From: Gallaecimonas xiamenensis 3-C-1
GTDB lineage: Bacteria; Pseudomonadota; Gammaproteobacteria; Enterobacterales; Gallaecimonadaceae
Direction: 5' to 3'
Length of the DNA: 64,000 nt
Assembly (NCBI RefSeq): GCF_000299915.1
Contig: NZ_AMRI01000005.1
Location: 62,001 to 126,000 of the forward strand
This document shows, one piece after another, positions 55,540-64,000 of the stretch. Numbering within the stretch: position 1 is the stretch's first letter; every line of letters starts with the position of its first letter. The position numbers were made by a program, and so were the translations under genes. The notes under the pieces are model-generated. The model was not told where the DNA came from. It searched no databases and saw only the letters and a program-made list of their open reading frames with translations.

Positions 55540-56754
55540 ATGAAACGCGTCGTGATCACCGGTCTGGGTGTGGTATCCAGCATCGGCAACAACGCAGAGG
55601 AAGTGCTGGCGTCCCTGAAAGCCGGTAAGAGCGGTATCTCCCATTCCCAGCAGTTCGTAGAACAGGGGCTGCGGTCCCAGGTTTGGGGTGATGTGAAGCT
55701 GGATATCAGCGAGCACATCGACCGTAAAGCCATCCGCTTTATGGGTGAAGCCGCCGGTTATGCCTACATTGCCATGGAGCAAGCTATCGCGGACGCGGGC
55801 CTTTCTGAGGAGCAGGTGTCCAATATTCGTACCGGTATCGTTGCCGGCTCCGGCGGCGCCTCCAGCAAGAACCAGAGCCTGGCCATCGACACCCTGCGCG
55901 AAAAAGGCGTCAAGCGCGTCGGCCCCTACATGGTGCCGCGCACCATGTCGTCCACCGTTTCTGCCTGCCTGGCCACCCCTTTTAAAATCAAGGGCGTGAA
56001 CTACTCCATCAGCTCCGCCTGCTCCACCTCTGCCCACTGTATCGGCCATGCTGCCGAGCTTATCCAGTTGGGCAAGCAGGACATGGTCTTTGCCGGCGGC
56101 GGTGAAGAAGTGGATTGGACCCTGGCGATGATGTTCGACGCCATGGGCGCCCTGTCTACCAAGTACAACGACAGCCCGGAAAAGGCCTCCCGCACCTATG
56201 ATGCGGACCGTGACGGTTTCGTTATTTCCGGTGGCGGCGGCATGGTGGTGGTGGAAGAGCTGGAACACGCCCTGGCTCGCGGCGCCAAGATTTACGCCGA
56301 GATTGTTGGCTACGGCGCCACCTCCGACGGTTACGACATGGTCGCCCCCAGCGGTGAAGGCGCCCTGCGCTGCATGCAGATGGCCATGCAGGGTGTGGAC
56401 GGCGCTATCGACTACATCAACACCCACGGCACCTCCACCCCGGTGGGCGACGTCAAAGAGCTGGAAGCCATCCGCACCCTCTTTGGTGACAAGGTACCGG
56501 CCATCTCCGCCACCAAGGCCATGACTGGCCACGCCCTGGGCGCTGCCGGTGTGCACGAGGCCATTTACTCGCTGCTGATGATGGAGCACGGCTTTATCGC
56601 CCCGTCGGTCAACATCGAGAACCTCGACGAGAAAGCGGACGGCATGCCGGTTATTCGCGCCGCCACCGACGCCAAACTGAATGTGGTGATGTCCAACAGC
56701 TTCGGCTTTGGCGGCACCAACGCCTCCCTGGTGATGAAACGCTACCAGGGCTAA
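55540..56754 (+). CDS. fabB: 3-oxoacyl-ACP synthase I (beta-ketoacyl synthase)
   Basis: A 404-residue condensing enzyme of fatty acid elongation, needed for unsaturated fatty acids in gammaproteobacteria. Catalytic triad Cys in [14 protein letters not shown], His in [11 protein letters not shown] and His in [10 protein letters not shown]. Two ATGs stand next to each other (55537, 55540); GAGG is better spaced from the second, which gives [18 protein letters not shown] as in E. coli. I could not find a convincing FadR or FabR site in the short gap to mnmC. Confidence 0.96.
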   Translation: MKRVVITGLGVVSSIGNNAEEVLASLKAGKSGISHSQQFVEQGLRSQVWGDVKLDISEHIDRKAIRFMGEAAGYAYIAMEQAIADAGLSEEQVSNIRTGIVAGSGGASSKNQSLAIDTLREKGVKRVGPYMVPRTMSSTVSACLATPFKIKGVNYSISSACSTSAHCIGHAAELIQLGKQDMVFAGGGEEVDWTLAMMFDAMGALSTKYNDSPEKASRTYDADRDGFVISGGGGMVVVEELEHALARGAKIYAEIVGYGATSDGYDMVAPSGEGALRCMQMAMQGVDGAIDYINTHGTSTPVGDVKELEAIRTLFGDKVPAISATKAMTGHALGAAGVHEAIYSLLMMEHGFIAPSVNIENLDEKADGMPVIRAATDAKLNVVMSNSFGFGGTNASLVMKRYQG

Positions 56755-56761
56755 GGCTTCT

Positions 56762-56805
56762 AAAAAGGCCGGTTTGGGGTAGACTCACCCCAAACCGGTT
56801 TTTTT
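56762..56805 (+). terminator. Terminator of fabB
   Basis: Twelve-bp stem CCGGTTTGGGGT / ACCCCAAACCGG, 6-nt loop, seven Ts; starts right after the fabB stop, with pdxB 11 nt downstream. Confidence 0.93.
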
Positions 56806-56816
56806 GTGCCTGCACC

Positions 56817-57893
56817 ATGCTCAATATCCTTGCCGACGGCCTGATGCCCCTGGTCGACGATCTCTTTGCCCCTCTGGGAACACTGCAACGTTTCGAAGGC
56901 CGCCAACCGACGCCAGCGCAGCTGGCCCAGGCCGAGGTTTTGCTGGTACGCTCGGTGACCCAGGTCGACGCCGCCCTGCTGACCCAGGCGCCCAAGTTGC
57001 GCTTTATCGGCTCCGCCACCATAGGCACCGACCATCTCGACATTAAAGCCATTGAAGAAAAAGGTCTTTTTTGGACTGCCGCCCCTGGCTGCAATGCCGA
57101 CGCCGTAGCCGACTATGTGCTGTCGGCGGTACTGAACTGGCAGACGATGACTGGCCGGGACCTGCCGGCCTTGACCGTCGGCATTGTCGGCGTCGGAAAT
57201 ATTGGCTCTCGGCTGTCTAGACGGCTAAATGTGCTGGGTGTTAAGGTGCTGTGCTGCGATCCGCCAAAGGGCGAGCCGGGTTTTATCACCCTGGCCCAGA
57301 TGCTGCCCCAGGTGGACGTGCTGACCTTGCATGTACCTGGCGGCCAGGGCACGCGCCATATGATTGGGGCAACCGAATTGGCCGCCATGAAACCAGGGGC
57401 GCTGCTGATCAACAGTTGCCGTGGCAGCGTGGTGGATAACGCCGCCCTGCTGGCCTGGCTTGAAGCCGGGGCCGGGCAGGCGGTGCTGGACGTCTTTGCA
57501 ACCGAGCCGGATTTTGACCGGCGACTGTTGGACCTGGGGCTGTGGCTGACGCCGCACATTGCCGGCCACAGCATAGAAGGCAAGCGCCGAGGCACCTGGA
57601 TGCTTTATGAAGCCCTGTGCCAGAAGCTAGGGCAGGTGCCCCAGGGGCGCTTTGAAGACCAGCTGCCAAGGGCGCCGGTGGAAAGCATCAGCGGCATTGA
57701 GCTGGCCGTTAGGCGCCTTGGCAACCTGGTGTTTGATATCCGGGATGACGACGCCTGGTTCAGGGCCGGCCTCAAGGCCGGCCGCACATTCGATGAGCTG
57801 CGCCGCAGTTACCCCAAAAGGAGGGAATGGGGCAGCCTCAAGGCAGGATCTTTGGAAGACGGCGCCAGGCTTTGGGACCTGGCGTCACATTGA
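56817..57893 (+). CDS. pdxB: Erythronate-4-phosphate dehydrogenase
   Basis: A 358-residue D-isomer-specific 2-hydroxyacid dehydrogenase for pyridoxal phosphate synthesis. NAD motif VGIVGVGNIGSRLSRRL, catalytic Arg in LINSCRGSVVD, Glu in FATEPDFD, His in LTPHIAGHSIEG; the PdxB-specific C-terminal dimerisation domain is present (SGIELAVRRLGNLVFDIRDDD). I see no ribosome site, and the gene begins 12 nt after the fabB terminator, so expression may rely on a promoter inside fabB or read-through. Confidence 0.94.
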   Translation: MLNILADGLMPLVDDLFAPLGTLQRFEGRQPTPAQLAQAEVLLVRSVTQVDAALLTQAPKLRFIGSATIGTDHLDIKAIEEKGLFWTAAPGCNADAVADYVLSAVLNWQTMTGRDLPALTVGIVGVGNIGSRLSRRLNVLGVKVLCCDPPKGEPGFITLAQMLPQVDVLTLHVPGGQGTRHMIGATELAAMKPGALLINSCRGSVVDNAALLAWLEAGAGQAVLDVFATEPDFDRRLLDLGLWLTPHIAGHSIEGKRRGTWMLYEALCQKLGQVPQGRFEDQLPRAPVESISGIELAVRRLGNLVFDIRDDDAWFRAGLKAGRTFDELRRSYPKRREWGSLKAGSLEDGARLWDLASH

Positions 57894-57903
57894 CGAGGTA
57901 ATG

Positions 57904-58911
57904 ATGACAATCAACGTGGCAATCCTGGGCGCCTCTGGCGCCGTCGGTGACACCCTGCTGGAGCTGCTGGAAGAGCGCGACTTTCCGGTAGGGGAACTCT
58001 TTTTGCTGGCCTCCAGCCGCTCTGCTGGCCAAACCCGTCAATTCAAAGGCAAGAGCCTGATTATCGAGGACGTGGAGCAGTTTGACTGGTCCAAGGTCGA
58101 GCTGGCCTTCTTCTCCGCCGGTGGCAGCGTGTCTCGCCACTGGGCGCCCATTGCCGCCGATGCCGGGGTATTGGTGATCGACAATACTTCCGAGTTCCGC
58201 TACCAGCCGGAAGTGCCGCTGGTGGTGCCGGAAGTGAACCCCGAAGCCATTGCCGATTATCGCAACCGCAACATCATTGCCAACCCCAACTGCTCTACCA
58301 TCCAGATGCTGGTGGCCCTCAAGCCCATTCATGACCGCTACGGCATCAGCCGCATCAATGTGGCCACTTACCAGGCCACCTCCGGTGCCGGGCGCAGCGC
58401 CATGGAAGAGCTGGCCAAGCAGACCGCCGACGTGCTGAGCGGCCGTCCCGCCGAGCCCAGCAAGTTCCCCAAGCAAATTGCATTTAACTGTTTGCCGCAA
58501 ATTGACGTCTTCCAAGATAACGGCTTCACCAAAGAAGAGATGAAGATGCACTGGGAAACCCAGAAAATTCTGGGGGACGACAGTGTTGCTGTGAACGCCA
58601 CCTGTGTAAGGGTACCGGCTTTCTACGGCCATGCTGAAGCGGTGCACCTGGAAGCCCATCAGCCGGTTGACGTCAATGAAGTCAAGGCGCTGCTGGCCCA
58701 GGCGCCCGGTATCGAGCTGGTTGAAGACAGCGACTACCCAACCCAGGTGACTCATGCCTCTGGCAGCGACAGCGTCTTCGTCAGCCGGGTGAGGGCGGAC
58801 TTCAGTCACCCCCATGGACTCAACCTCTGGGTGGTGGCCGACAACGTCCGTAAGGGGGCAGCCACCAACAGCGTGCAAATCGCTGAGCATTGGCTAGCCA
58901 ACTACCGCTAG
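57904..58911 (+). CDS. asd: Aspartate-semialdehyde dehydrogenase
   Basis: A 335-residue NADP enzyme making aspartate semialdehyde, the substrate of DapA in this window. NADP loop ILGASGAVGDTLLELL, active-site Cys in IANPNCSTIQM, and acid/base His in VRVPAFYGHAEAVHL. In E. coli this locus holds the paralogue usg; here the catalytic Cys is intact, so I call a working Asd. Two ATGs (57901, 57904) follow GAGG; the second is better spaced. Terminator downstream. Confidence 0.92.
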   Translation: MTINVAILGASGAVGDTLLELLEERDFPVGELFLLASSRSAGQTRQFKGKSLIIEDVEQFDWSKVELAFFSAGGSVSRHWAPIAADAGVLVIDNTSEFRYQPEVPLVVPEVNPEAIADYRNRNIIANPNCSTIQMLVALKPIHDRYGISRINVATYQATSGAGRSAMEELAKQTADVLSGRPAEPSKFPKQIAFNCLPQIDVFQDNGFTKEEMKMHWETQKILGDDSVAVNATCVRVPAFYGHAEAVHLEAHQPVDVNEVKALLAQAPGIELVEDSDYPTQVTHASGSDSVFVSRVRADFSHPHGLNLWVVADNVRKGAATNSVQIAEHWLANYR

Positions 58912-58913
58912 GC

Positions 58914-58939
58914 AAAACCGCCCTACAGGGCGGTTTTTT
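58914..58939 (+). terminator. Terminator of pdxB-asd
   Basis: Ten-bp stem AAAACCGCCC / GGGCGGTTTT, TACA loop, T-run. Confidence 0.93.
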
Positions 58940-58998
58940 GTTATTGGCGCACTGTTACAGCCTTGTTTATGATAGCTTCGTTTGACAATTACAATGAA

Positions 58999-59017
58999 AG
59001 GACTCACAAGGAGTCCT
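58999..59017 (+). promoter_or_regulatory. Small hairpin in the fimV leader
   Basis: AGGACTC / GAGTCCT, 7-bp perfect stem with 5-nt loop, just before the GGGGA ribosome site (59018-59022) and ATG of fimV. It has no T-run, so a role in translation or RNA stability is possible. Confidence 0.35.
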
Positions 59018-59027
59018 GGGGATCGGC

Positions 59028-62000
59028 ATGAAACTTTCAAGGATCGCTGCCTTGGTCCTGGCTACTGGTGTCAGTAGCCAGGCGCTTGCATTGGAACTCG
59101 GGGAGCTGAAGGTCAGCTCTGCTATCAACCAACCCTTTGCCGCCAAGCTGGAATTGGTTGGCCCCGACGCCCTGGACCCGACCAAGATCCGTATCGATCT
59201 GTCGGCCCGCCAGGCGTTCGAACCCCTGGGCCAGAAGGTCCAGGTCAAGGTTGACGATATCGTCACCGAAAAAGGCCGTCGCTACCTGGTGCTCTCCTCC
59301 GCCGACAATGTCTCGGCGCCTTTTGTCTCTCTCCAGGTGGATATTGCCGGCTTGCCCAGCGGCCGGGTTACCAACGATTACGACTTGCTGTTGGACGATA
59401 AGCCCAGCAGCGATCTGTCGGCCCTGCCTCAGGAAAACCGTAGCGCTGCCCCGGCAGCGGCCGCCAAGCCCAAAGTTACGGTTAACAGCCCGGCCAAGAC
59501 CACGGCTACCGACTTGGCCTCCGGCCATACCGGCAAGAGCGATTTCTACGGCCCCATCTCTCCCAGCGATACCCTGTGGAGCCTGGCCAACGGCCTGCGC
59601 CCTGACCGCAGCGTCTCCGTCTATCAGACCATGATCGCCATCCAGCGCAAGAATCCCGAAGCCTTTCTGGACGGCGACATCAACCGCATGGTCAAAGGTT
59701 CCATCCTGCGGGTGCCGACCCTGGCCGAAGTCCAGGCGGTGGACCCGGATGAAGCCCGTCGCCGTTTTGTCAGTGGCACTACCGTCACGGCGTCGCGCCT
59801 GACCCAAAACGACAGCCCTCAGGTCAGCCGCTCTGTGGCCCAGCCCAAGGTCGCGGAAAAGCCCAAGACCAGCACCAGCGCACCGGCTGTGGTCAAGGCC
59901 AGCAGCAACGGGCCCAAGGTGGACGAATCCCTGTTGCAGCAGAAGCTCAACGAACAAGCCCAGCGCCACGCCGAAGAAATGGCGCAGCTGCGTAAGGAGC
60001 TGTCCTCCAGCACCGACAATCTGGAAGAAGTGCTGGCGGAGAATCAGCGCCTGAAGAGCCGCATCAACCAGGTAATGGAAGAGTTGGCCAGCCTGCAGCA
60101 ACAACTGGCCGATGAGGTCAAGCTCCAAGAAGAGCTGCGCCAGGTGATCGCCAGCCAAAACGCCAAGCTCAACCAGCCCCAGGCCAGTAAGGAAGAAGGG
60201 GACTTCTTCGGTCAGCTGCTCAATACCACCTGGGGCCTGGCCCTGCTGGGCGCCATTCCCGGCCTGCTGCTGTTGTTGCTGGGCCTGCGCTGGTGGCGTG
60301 GCCGCAACAAGGAAGAAGTGAGCGAAGAGCGCAGCTTTGCCTCTCGTATCGTCAACAAGGACGAGAGCGCCGACGACGGCATGGACAATCTGGATGGCGC
60401 TGCGGCGGCTGCCCTTGCTGCCGGGGCTGCGGGTGCTGCCCTGGCCGATGAGGACGACATTCAGGACGACCCCCTGGCTGACGCCTCTCTTGACGACATG
60501 CTGGCGTCATTGCCCGATGAGGAAGAAGAACTGCCTGCGGCAGAAGCCCCCCCAACTGCCGAGCAGGAAGAGTTCTTCGAAGAAGATGATTTTGCCATCC
60601 GCCTCGATGAAGAAAGCGATCTGGACGATTGGGTGGTACTGGAAGAGCAGACCACGCAGCAGCGGATGAGCGAGGCAGAAGAGATCCTGGAAGACCAACC
60701 GGAGGAGACCCCGGCAGACGATCTGGATGCCGCCCTGGACGCGTCCATCTCAGAAGTCGAAGCTCTGCTCAGCGAGGAAGACGCTGCCGAACCTGTGGCC
60801 GAGCCACAGGCGCCTTCGGTTGCCGAAGCCAACCAGGCCTTCGACGATGAGAGTCTGCAGCTGCCAGAGCAAGATGACGATGCCTTCCTGGCTGCCGCTG
60901 TGGTACAGCAAGCCGCAGATGATGCCAAAGACGATCTCCAGGCCAGCACCTCAGCGGCGGTAGCCGAGGCCGTTGCCGAGCCTGTGGCAGAAGATCTGGC
61001 CTCTGAGGAGACGGCTGAGGAGCCGTTGCTGTCTGAGCTGCCGGACTTTGAAGAGGAAGTTCCAGTTGCTGTGGAGCCGACCCAGGCAACGGTCCCGCCG
61101 CTAGCGGAAGAGAGCGCCTTTGCTGAGGAAGAGGCCCCGGCCGAAGCCGAGCCGCAGCTGGCCGACTTGCCCCAGGAAGATGACTTGCCGGCCTTCGATG
61201 CCTTGGATGAGCAGCCTGCGGCCATGGCGCCTGAAGATGACGATATCCCGACTTTTGCCGCCACTGAGCCGGCCGGAAACGACCTGGAGCAGGCAGAAGA
61301 CGATGAGCTGGCCTTTGAGGAAAGCGAACTGGCGGACTTCAACGACTTCAATGTGGCAGCGGCAGATGCCCTGTTGGCGGGGATGAGCAAAGAGGATGGC
61401 CAGGCGCTGGCCGACGACACCGCAGAGGAAGACGAGGATCTGTTGTCTCTGCCGGAGCTGGACGAGGATTTTAACTTCGACGACCTGGATAAGGCCCCTC
61501 AAGAGGTGAATGCCTCGGTGAACGAGACAGAACTGGACCTGGACGACGACATCCTGGAGCTGGATGAGGACGCCGAACTGGCCAACGATGATCTGCTGGC
61601 CGAAATTGCCGGTTACGAGGACCAGAACGAGTTGTCGCTGGACAACCTTGACGAGGACTCGCTGCTGGAGCAGGAAGAAGGCCAGATTCCTGGACAAAAG
61701 TGGGATGCTGAGAACACTCTTAATTGGGAAGCACCCAAGGTCGACAGCATTGCCTTTGACAACAATCCTGTGGCGTTGGAAGGGGAAGGCCTGGATTGGC
61801 AGGCCCCCAAGGCCGGCAAAGAGGACTTTATCGACATCGATGAGTTGATGAAGGACGCTGACAGTGACCTCAGCGAAGAAGATCCCTACGGCGAGTGGTC
61901 TCTGGCCCTGGACATGAAAGGCTATGAGGATCTGGTAGGCAAAGGGGATGAAGAGGACGACTCCCAGATGGGTTCCAAGCTGGACCTGGCCCGCGCCTAC

Positions 62001-62111
62001 ATGGAAATAGACGACCTGGACTCGGCCAGGGAGCTGCTGGACGAGGTCCAGGCCAAAGGCAGCGTCGATGAAAAGGCCGAAGCCATCAAACTCCTTGGTC
62101 GCCTAGGCTGA
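59028..62111 (+). CDS. fimV: FimV/HubP-type polar landmark protein
   Basis: A 1027-residue inner-membrane protein. Signal peptide ([21 protein letters not shown]), FimV N-terminal domain ([22 protein letters not shown]), LysM-like peptidoglycan-binding region ([21 protein letters not shown], about 178-235), coiled coil (about 300-385), one membrane span ([20 protein letters not shown], about 405-424), a very acidic cytoplasmic stretch of Asp/Glu/Ala-rich sequence, and the C-terminal FimV domain with a TPR-like motif ([21 protein letters not shown]). In Pseudomonas (FimV), Vibrio and Shewanella (HubP) it organises the cell pole for pili, flagella and chromosome origin. Its place between asd and truA is conserved. 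Confidence 0.93.
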   Translation: MKLSRIAALVLATGVSSQALALELGELKVSSAINQPFAAKLELVGPDALDPTKIRIDLSARQAFEPLGQKVQVKVDDIVTEKGRRYLVLSSADNVSAPFVSLQVDIAGLPSGRVTNDYDLLLDDKPSSDLSALPQENRSAAPAAAAKPKVTVNSPAKTTATDLASGHTGKSDFYGPISPSDTLWSLANGLRPDRSVSVYQTMIAIQRKNPEAFLDGDINRMVKGSILRVPTLAEVQAVDPDEARRRFVSGTTVTASRLTQNDSPQVSRSVAQPKVAEKPKTSTSAPAVVKASSNGPKVDESLLQQKLNEQAQRHAEEMAQLRKELSSSTDNLEEVLAENQRLKSRINQVMEELASLQQQLADEVKLQEELRQVIASQNAKLNQPQASKEEGDFFGQLLNTTWGLALLGAIPGLLLLLLGLRWWRGRNKEEVSEERSFASRIVNKDESADDGMDNLDGAAAAALAAGAAGAALADEDDIQDDPLADASLDDMLASLPDEEEELPAAEAPPTAEQEEFFEEDDFAIRLDEESDLDDWVVLEEQTTQQRMSEAEEILEDQPEETPADDLDAALDASISEVEALLSEEDAAEPVAEPQAPSVAEANQAFDDESLQLPEQDDDAFLAAAVVQQAADDAKDDLQASTSAAVAEAVAEPVAEDLASEETAEEPLLSELPDFEEEVPVAVEPTQATVPPLAEESAFAEEEAPAEAEPQLADLPQEDDLPAFDALDEQPAAMAPEDDDIPTFAATEPAGNDLEQAEDDELAFEESELADFNDFNVAAADALLAGMSKEDGQALADDTAEEDEDLLSLPELDEDFNFDDLDKAPQEVNASVNETELDLDDDILELDEDAELANDDLLAEIAGYEDQNELSLDNLDEDSLLEQEEGQIPGQKWDAENTLNWEAPKVDSIAFDNNPVALEGEGLDWQAPKAGKEDFIDIDELMKDADSDLSEEDPYGEWSLALDMKGYEDLVGKGDEEDDSQMGSKLDLARAYMEIDDLDSARELLDEVQAKGSVDEKAEAIKLLGRLG

Positions 62112-62120
62112 CCAATCCCC

Positions 62121-62152
62121 AAAAAGCGGTGGCCATGCCACCGCTTTTCTTT
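62121..62152 (+). terminator. Terminator of fimV
   Basis: Eleven-bp stem AAAAGCGGTGG / CCACCGCTTTT, 5-nt loop, T-rich tail. Confidence 0.9.
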
Positions 62153-62194
62153 TGCGGCTATAATGCCCGCCCCGAATACAGTAGAGACAGATTG

Positions 62195-62989
62195 ATGCGT
62201 ATCGCCCTTGGCATCGAATACGACGGTAGCCGCTATTTCGGCTGGCAACGCCAGCAGGAAGTGGACAGCGTGCAGGCCCAGTTGGAAGCGGCCATCAGCA
62301 AGGTGGCCAACGAGCCTGTCGAGATCTTCTGTGCCGGGCGTACCGACGCCGGTGTCCACGGCACCGGCCAGGTGGTGCATTTCGACACCCAGGCCATTCG
62401 CGGGGAAGGGGCCTGGACCCTGGGTCTTAACTCCAACCTGCCGGATGACATCGCCGTGCGCTGGGCCATGCCGGTTAGCGAGGACTTCCATGCCCGTTTC
62501 TCCGCAACCGCCCGCCGCTACCGCTATATCATCGTCAACCAGCCCTACCGGCCCGGCTTGCTGCGCCAGGGGGTCACCCACTACCACAGGCCCTTGGACG
62601 AAAAGGCAATGCACAGGGCTGCCCAGGCGTTGCTGGGGGAGCAGGACTTTTCCAGTTTCCGTGCCGTGCAATGCCAATCCAATACTCCCTTTCGCAACGT
62701 GATGGCGGTGTCGGTGGGGCGCTTTAACCACTATGTGGTGGTGGACATCCAGGCCAATGCCTTCTTGCACCATATGGTGCGCAATATTGTCGGCACCCTT
62801 CTAAAGGTCGGGGACGGGGAGCTGCCCGAGACGGCGGTGGCCGAACTGCTGGCCCTTAGGGACAGGAGCCTGGCACCGGCGACGGCACCGTCCAACGGCC
62901 TTTACCTGGTAGCGGTGACTTACCCGGATCACTTCGGGTTGCCGCAACCGCAGCCGGGCCCCCTGTTCCTGCCAGACCCCCTCAGCTGA
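62195..62989 (+). CDS. truA: tRNA pseudouridine(38-40) synthase
   Basis: A 264-residue pseudouridine synthase acting on the anticodon stem of many tRNAs. The catalytic Asp lies in [18 protein letters not shown] (Asp about 52), and [13 protein letters not shown] and [13 protein letters not shown] are typical TruA blocks. The open frame continues upstream, but [17 protein letters not shown] at 62195 is the conserved N-terminus. It is preceded by the fimV terminator, so it is expressed separately or by read-through. Confidence 0.95.
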   Translation: MRIALGIEYDGSRYFGWQRQQEVDSVQAQLEAAISKVANEPVEIFCAGRTDAGVHGTGQVVHFDTQAIRGEGAWTLGLNSNLPDDIAVRWAMPVSEDFHARFSATARRYRYIIVNQPYRPGLLRQGVTHYHRPLDEKAMHRAAQALLGEQDFSSFRAVQCQSNTPFRNVMAVSVGRFNHYVVVDIQANAFLHHMVRNIVGTLLKVGDGELPETAVAELLALRDRSLAPATAPSNGLYLVAVTYPDHFGLPQPQPGPLFLPDPLS

Positions 62990-62996
62990 CCAGTTT

Positions 62997-63025
62997 TTGC
63001 TGTAAGCCCCTTGGCTATCTATGCT
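62997..63025 (+). promoter_or_regulatory. Possible sigma-70 promoter of accD
   Basis: TTGCTG, 17-nt spacer, TATGCT (63020-63025), giving a leader of about 65 nt before the accD ATG. Confidence 0.45.
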
Positions 63026-63050
63026 TTAATGCCATGAGTAGTAAGGTTTC

Positions 63051-63074
63051 AATGGCGCCTGGGAAGGCGCCATT
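63051..63074 (+). promoter_or_regulatory. Hairpin in the accD leader
   Basis: AATGGCGCC / GGCGCCATT: nine perfect base pairs around TGGGAA, 24 nt before the accD ATG, with no T-run after it. The ATG of the left arm opens no useful frame. Possible site for translational control. Confidence 0.5.
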
Positions 63075-63097
63075 TCAGTAGCTCTCACAGGTGTCAC

Positions 63098-63967
63098 ATG
63101 AGCTGGATCGAAAAGATTCTCAACAAAACCAAGAACGTTTCCCAAGACCGCAAAAACATCCCGGAAGGGGTGTGGACCAAGTGCGCTTCTTGCGACCAGA
63201 TCCTTTACCGCGCCGAGCTGGAGCGGAACCTGGAAGTGTGCCCCAAGTGCAGCCATCACATGCGCATTGGTGCCCGTGCCCGCCTGGACGGCTTTCTGGA
63301 CCAGGACGGCCGCGAAGAGCTGGGCGCCGAGCTGGAGCCCCAGGACGTACTGAAGTTCCGCGATTCCAAGAAATACAAGGATCGCATCGTCGAAGCCCAG
63401 AAGAAGACCGGCGAGAAAGATGCCCTTATCGTGATGAAGGGGCGCCTTAAGGATCTGCCGGTGGTGGTCGCCAGTTTTGAATTTGACTTCATGGGCGGTT
63501 CCATGGGCTCTGTGGTAGGTGCCCGCTTCGTGCGCGCGGTGGAAACCTGCATCAAGGAAAACCGGGCAATGATCTGCTTTAGCGCCTCCGGTGGTGCCCG
63601 CATGCAGGAAGCCCTGATGTCCCTGATGCAGATGGCCAAGACCTCGGCCGCCCTGGCGCGCCTGAGCGACAAGGGCCTGCCCTTTATCTCGGTCCTGACC
63701 GACCCCACCATGGGCGGCGTATCGGCGTCCTTTGCCATGCTGGGGGATATCCATGTGGCTGAGCCCAAGGCGCTGATCGGTTTTGCCGGCCCCCGGGTCA
63801 TCAAGCAGACCGTGCGTGAGGACTTGCCGGAAGGCTTCCAGCGTTCCGAGTTCCTGGTGGAAAAGGGCGCCATTGACATGATCGTCGACCGTCGCCAGAT
63901 GCGTGATACAATCGCCCGCCTGCTGGCTAAGTTGATGGGGCAGCCCAGCACTGAATCGGCTGCCTGA
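63098..63967 (+). CDS. accD: Acetyl-CoA carboxylase carboxyltransferase subunit beta
   Basis: A 289-residue subunit of the enzyme that makes malonyl-CoA for fatty acid synthesis; it works with AccA, AccB and AccC. The N-terminal zinc ribbon (CASC, then CPKC, about residues 29-51) and the carboxyltransferase crotonase-like core ([47 protein letters not shown]) are complete. In E. coli AccD binds its own mRNA through the zinc domain; the hairpin in this leader makes similar control worth testing. folC should follow. Confidence 0.96.
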   Translation: MSWIEKILNKTKNVSQDRKNIPEGVWTKCASCDQILYRAELERNLEVCPKCSHHMRIGARARLDGFLDQDGREELGAELEPQDVLKFRDSKKYKDRIVEAQKKTGEKDALIVMKGRLKDLPVVVASFEFDFMGGSMGSVVGARFVRAVETCIKENRAMICFSASGGARMQEALMSLMQMAKTSAALARLSDKGLPFISVLTDPTMGGVSASFAMLGDIHVAEPKALIGFAGPRVIKQTVREDLPEGFQRSEFLVEKGAIDMIVDRRQMRDTIARLLAKLMGQPSTESAA

Positions 63968-63983
63968 ATAGGCAAGGATTAGA

Positions 63984-64000
63984 ATGACCACATTCTCAAG
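63984..64000 (+). CDS. folC: Start of the next gene, probably folC (cut by window end)
   Basis: ATG at 63984 follows AAGGATT by 7 nt, 16 nt after the accD stop; only five codons (MTTFS) are visible. The product cannot be identified from these; folC is inferred from the widespread accD-folC order. Confidence 0.4.

Noticed and set aside
57904-58911. Usg-1 (inactive Asd paralogue) as in the E. coli pdxB locus
   Set aside because: The catalytic Cys in NPNCST and the acid/base His are intact, so a functional Asd is more likely.

Overview
The window looks like a piece of chromosome from a marine or brackish-type gammaproteobacterium near Alteromonadales/Aeromonadales. It is G+C rich (about 60 % by eye). 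Long stretches keep gene orders familiar from E. coli, Vibrio and Shewanella: gcvR-bcp divergent from dapA-bamC, then purC; arsC/yffB-dapE; ptsH-ptsI-crr; fadI-fadJ; smrB/prmB-aroC-epmC-yfcL; mnmC divergent from fabB; pdxB-asd-fimV-truA-accD-(folC). A Gallaecimonas-like genome is my best guess, but no rRNA gene is present to confirm it. I see no tRNA, rRNA, CRISPR array, prophage or insertion sequence.

Layout. 0-5.1 kb: chemoreceptor, GNAT acetyltransferase, threonine aldolase and a divergent ABC exporter. 5.1-9.7 kb: DUF2780 protein, peroxiredoxin and GcvR facing the lysine/outer-membrane/purine cluster dapA-bamC-purC. 9.7-16 kb: single-gene accessory metabolism (STAS-like protein, PhzF-fold enzyme, EmrE-like pump, GNAT, cysteine hydrolase, SGNH hydrolase, zinc alcohol dehydrogenase with divergent AraC regulator). 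16-21 kb: yffB-dapE-peptidase M15-small membrane protein, and the general PTS genes. 21-26.5 kb: a TonB receptor divergent from a Tat-exported flavin amine/amino-acid oxidoreductase, a dihaem cytochrome c and an exported RidA protein. 26.5-29.4 kb: FadL and an ECF sigma/DUF3379 pair. 29.5-36.8 kb: an SDR and a six-gene MoxR-Bat operon. 36.9-40.5 kb: fadIJ behind a FadR-like operator. 40.5-48.4 kb: a less familiar block between fadJ and sixA. It holds a small membrane protein, a tiny gene with a duplicated IEDQVGL heptapeptide, a 1425-residue periplasmic-propeller GGDEF/EAL sensor with a near-consensus promoter, and an M16 metallopeptidase. 48.4-64 kb: housekeeping (translation factor modification, chorismate, B6, aspartate family, fatty acid and tRNA modification genes, polar landmark protein).

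The most unusual items are these. (1) The 45-codon peptide gene at 40883-41020, whose two IEDQVGL copies differ only at four synonymous positions, lies beside the large c-di-GMP sensor. (2) The periplasmic oxidoreductase-cytochrome-RidA set reads as a self-contained amine/amino-acid dehydrogenation pathway. (3) A 17-bp inverted repeat buries both the Shine-Dalgarno and the start codon of the PhzF-family gene. (4) Enzyme I of the PTS carries His where an active-site Arg is expected. All functional statements are from reading the sequence and family knowledge; no database search was run.
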